Of a DNA stretch of 5,990 nt, positions 4,362 through 5,990 are shown in pieces. The DNA is from Verrucomicrobiota bacterium (GTDB lineage: Bacteria; Verrucomicrobiota; Verrucomicrobiia; Chthoniobacterales; UBA10450), in assembly GCA_003218815.1 (NCBI GenBank), contig QHON01000147.1, positions 1 to 5,990 on the forward strand. Reading direction: 5' to 3'. A program made the translations under genes and the position numbers. Position 1 is the stretch's first letter, and each line of letters begins with the position of its first letter. Below the pieces are notes generated by a model. That model ran no database searches and was not told where the DNA came from. It worked only from the letters and a program-made list of their open reading frames with translations.

Positions 4362-5990
4362 ATGAGTAGCGAGCGCCGCAAACCGTATCCGTTCGATCAG
4401 ATCGAGCCAAAATGGCAGGCGATCTGGGAGGAGCGGCAGCTTTTTCATGCGGCTAATCCAGGCGAGAAAGATTTCGATCCGTCCAAGACGAAATTTTACA
4501 TCCTCGACATGTTCCCGTATCCGAGCGGCGCCGGGTTGCACGTCGGACACCCGGAAGGTTACACCGCCACCGACATCATCGCGCGATATAAAAGGATGCG
4601 CGGATTTAATGTTTTGCATCCGATGGGTTGGGACGCGTTCGGTTTGCCCGCTGAGCAATACGCGATCAAGAGCGGCCAGCATCCTGCCCTCACCACCGGC
4701 GAGAACGTCGCCAAATTCAAATCGCAGCTGAAACGCATTGGTTTTTCTTACGACTGGCAGCGAGAGATCAACACAACCGATCCGCGGTATTACAAATGGA
4801 CGCAGTGGATTTTCCTACAGATTTACAATTCCTGGTTTAACCCCGCGACTAACAAAGCCGAGCCGATCTCGACCTATCGCGGTGCTGATCCCGACAGTGT
4901 TCGACTCGCTTATGTCGCTGATGCGCCAGTGAACTGGTGTTCGGAACTGGGCACAGTCTTGGCAAATGAAGAAGTCGTGGACGGAAAAAGCGAGATTGGC
5001 GGCTTCCCAGTCGTCCGGCGGCCGATGCGTCAATGGATGTTACGCATCACTGCATATGCTGACCGGCTAATCAAGGAACTGGACGATCTCGATTGGCCGG
5101 AAGGAATCAAACTGCTCCAGCGCAATTGGATTGGGCGAAGCGAAGGCGCGGAAATCGATTTCGAGATCGACCAAAGCCACCAAAAAGTCCGCGTTTTTAC
5201 GACGCGTCCCGACACGCTTTATGGCGGGACGTACTTGGTGCTCGCGCCGGAACATTCGCTTGTCGATCTTATTGTTACCGAGGAGCAATGGCCGGCGGTG
5301 CGCGAGTATCGGGAGCGGACCGCGCGCAAAAGCGATTTGGAGCGGACTGAGCTCACGAAAGCAAAGACCGGTGTGTTTACTGGCGCGTTCGCGATTAATC
5401 CGGCGAACAATGAAAAGATTCCAATCTGGATCGCTGACTATGTGCTGATTGGTTACGGGACCGGCGCGATCGGTGGCGTGCCTGCGCACGACGAACGCGA
5501 TCTGGAATTCGCGAAAAAATTCGATCTGCCAATTGTCGTTGTTGTCCAGCCAACGGGCGATGAACCGGCAATTGGATTCACCGGCGAAGGCATCGCAATC
5601 AATTCGCCTATCATCAACGGCCTAACGAGCGCGGAAGCAAAGAAAAAAATCACTGCATGGCTGGAGGAACGCGGCCAGGGCAAACGCGCGATCAATTACA
5701 AATTGCGCGACTGGCTTTTTTCGCGGCAGCGTTATTGGGGGGAGCCGTTTCCGATTATCTGGGAAGGTGGCAATCACCATTCGTTAAGCGAAAGCGAACT
5801 GCCGGTCATACCGCCCGCGCTTGACGATTACAAGCCGACCGCTATAGGCGAACCACCACTCGGGAGAGCTAAAGACTGGGTTCGTTATTCCGATAAAGCG
5901 TTGCGCGAGACAAACACCATGCCGCAATGGGCGGGCTCGTGTTGGTATTACTTAAGATTTTGCGATCCGCAGAACGATCAGCGTTTCGTT
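4362..5990 (+). CDS. leuS: Leucyl-tRNA synthetase, 3' end outside the window
   Basis: This is the first 543 residues of the class I enzyme that charges tRNA-Leu with leucine in the cytosol. Full-length bacterial LeuRS is about 820-860 residues, so roughly a third is missing, including the KMSKS loop and anticodon-binding domain. Visible landmarks: PYPSGAGLHVGHPEGYTATD (52-71) with the HIGH-type motif H60-V-G-H63, GWDAFGLPAEQYAIKSG, the NWCSELGTVLANEEV zinc-region sequence, WIGRSEGAEI at entry to the CP1 editing domain, TTRPDT (280-285), VPAHDERD (373-380) with the editing-site aspartates, and RDWLFSRQRYWGEPFPI (449-465) at the return to the catalytic core. The ATG at 4362 gives a normal N-terminus (RKPYPFDQIEPKWQAIW). 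No Shine-Dalgarno is seen; the palindromic element ends 10 bases upstream. Two glycines (371-372) stand where most LeuRS have Met-Ala before VPAHDERD. Identification is firm. Confidence 0.96.
   Translation, partial: MSSERRKPYPFDQIEPKWQAIWEERQLFHAANPGEKDFDPSKTKFYILDMFPYPSGAGLHVGHPEGYTATDIIARYKRMRGFNVLHPMGWDAFGLPAEQYAIKSGQHPALTTGENVAKFKSQLKRIGFSYDWQREINTTDPRYYKWTQWIFLQIYNSWFNPATNKAEPISTYRGADPDSVRLAYVADAPVNWCSELGTVLANEEVVDGKSEIGGFPVVRRPMRQWMLRITAYADRLIKELDDLDWPEGIKLLQRNWIGRSEGAEIDFEIDQSHQKVRVFTTRPDTLYGGTYLVLAPEHSLVDLIVTEEQWPAVREYRERTARKSDLERTELTKAKTGVFTGAFAINPANNEKIPIWIADYVLIGYGTGAIGGVPAHDERDLEFAKKFDLPIVVVVQPTGDEPAIGFTGEGIAINSPIINGLTSAEAKKKITAWLEERGQGKRAINYKLRDWLFSRQRYWGEPFPIIWEGGNHHSLSESELPVIPPALDDYKPTAIGEPPLGRAKDWVRYSDKALRETNTMPQWAGSCWYYLRFCDPQNDQRFV

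Noticed and set aside
4233..4682. 149-codon minus-strand open frame across the leuS 5' end.
   Set aside because: It is antisense to the clearly recognisable LeuRS N-terminus and its product has no recognisable motifs.

Overview
The window looks like chromosomal DNA of a Gram-negative bacterium with moderate GC. The TonB/ExbB/ExbD genes imply an outer membrane, and most starts lack a clear Shine-Dalgarno sequence. The protein styles and the exbB-exbD-tonB-exbD order would suit the Verrucomicrobia (Chthoniobacterales/Spartobacteria-like soil lineages). That placement is inference from general impression, not a search result.

Layout, left to right. Positions 3-107 hold the C-terminal end of an unrecognised gene whose TAG directly abuts the next ATG. 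Positions 108-782 encode a fumarylacetoacetate hydrolase (FAH) family protein. It stops at a TGA just after the TGTP motif, and the same frame continues to 905 with residues that resemble the missing C-terminal strand region, so the gene is probably truncated or decaying. Positions 906-1056 hold no recognisable gene and probably carry the promoter of the next operon.

Positions 1057-3609 form a compact four-gene operon for a TonB-type energy-transducing motor of the inner membrane. It encodes an ExbB with a signal peptide and a long Pro/Ala-rich periplasmic extension, a first ExbD, a TonB, and a second ExbD. The two ExbDs share an identical membrane segment but have diverged periplasmic domains. 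ExbB/ExbD should use the proton gradient to energise TonB, which pulls on outer-membrane TonB-dependent receptors. A GC-rich hairpin followed by six T residues at the end of the first exbD could reduce transcription into tonB.

Positions 3606-4220 (minus strand) encode the house-cleaning nucleotide pyrophosphatase RdgB/HAM1, convergent with the second exbD and sharing a TTAA that supplies both stop codons. From 4362 to the right edge runs leuS, leucyl-tRNA synthetase, with its first 543 residues present and its 3' end outside the window.

The 141-bp gap between the divergent rdgB and leuS is almost filled by a 120-bp palindromic element. It has 23-bp terminal inverted repeats (21/23 matched), each built of three CAGGA units at 8-nt period. 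This is the least explained structure in the window and the best candidate for something undescribed.
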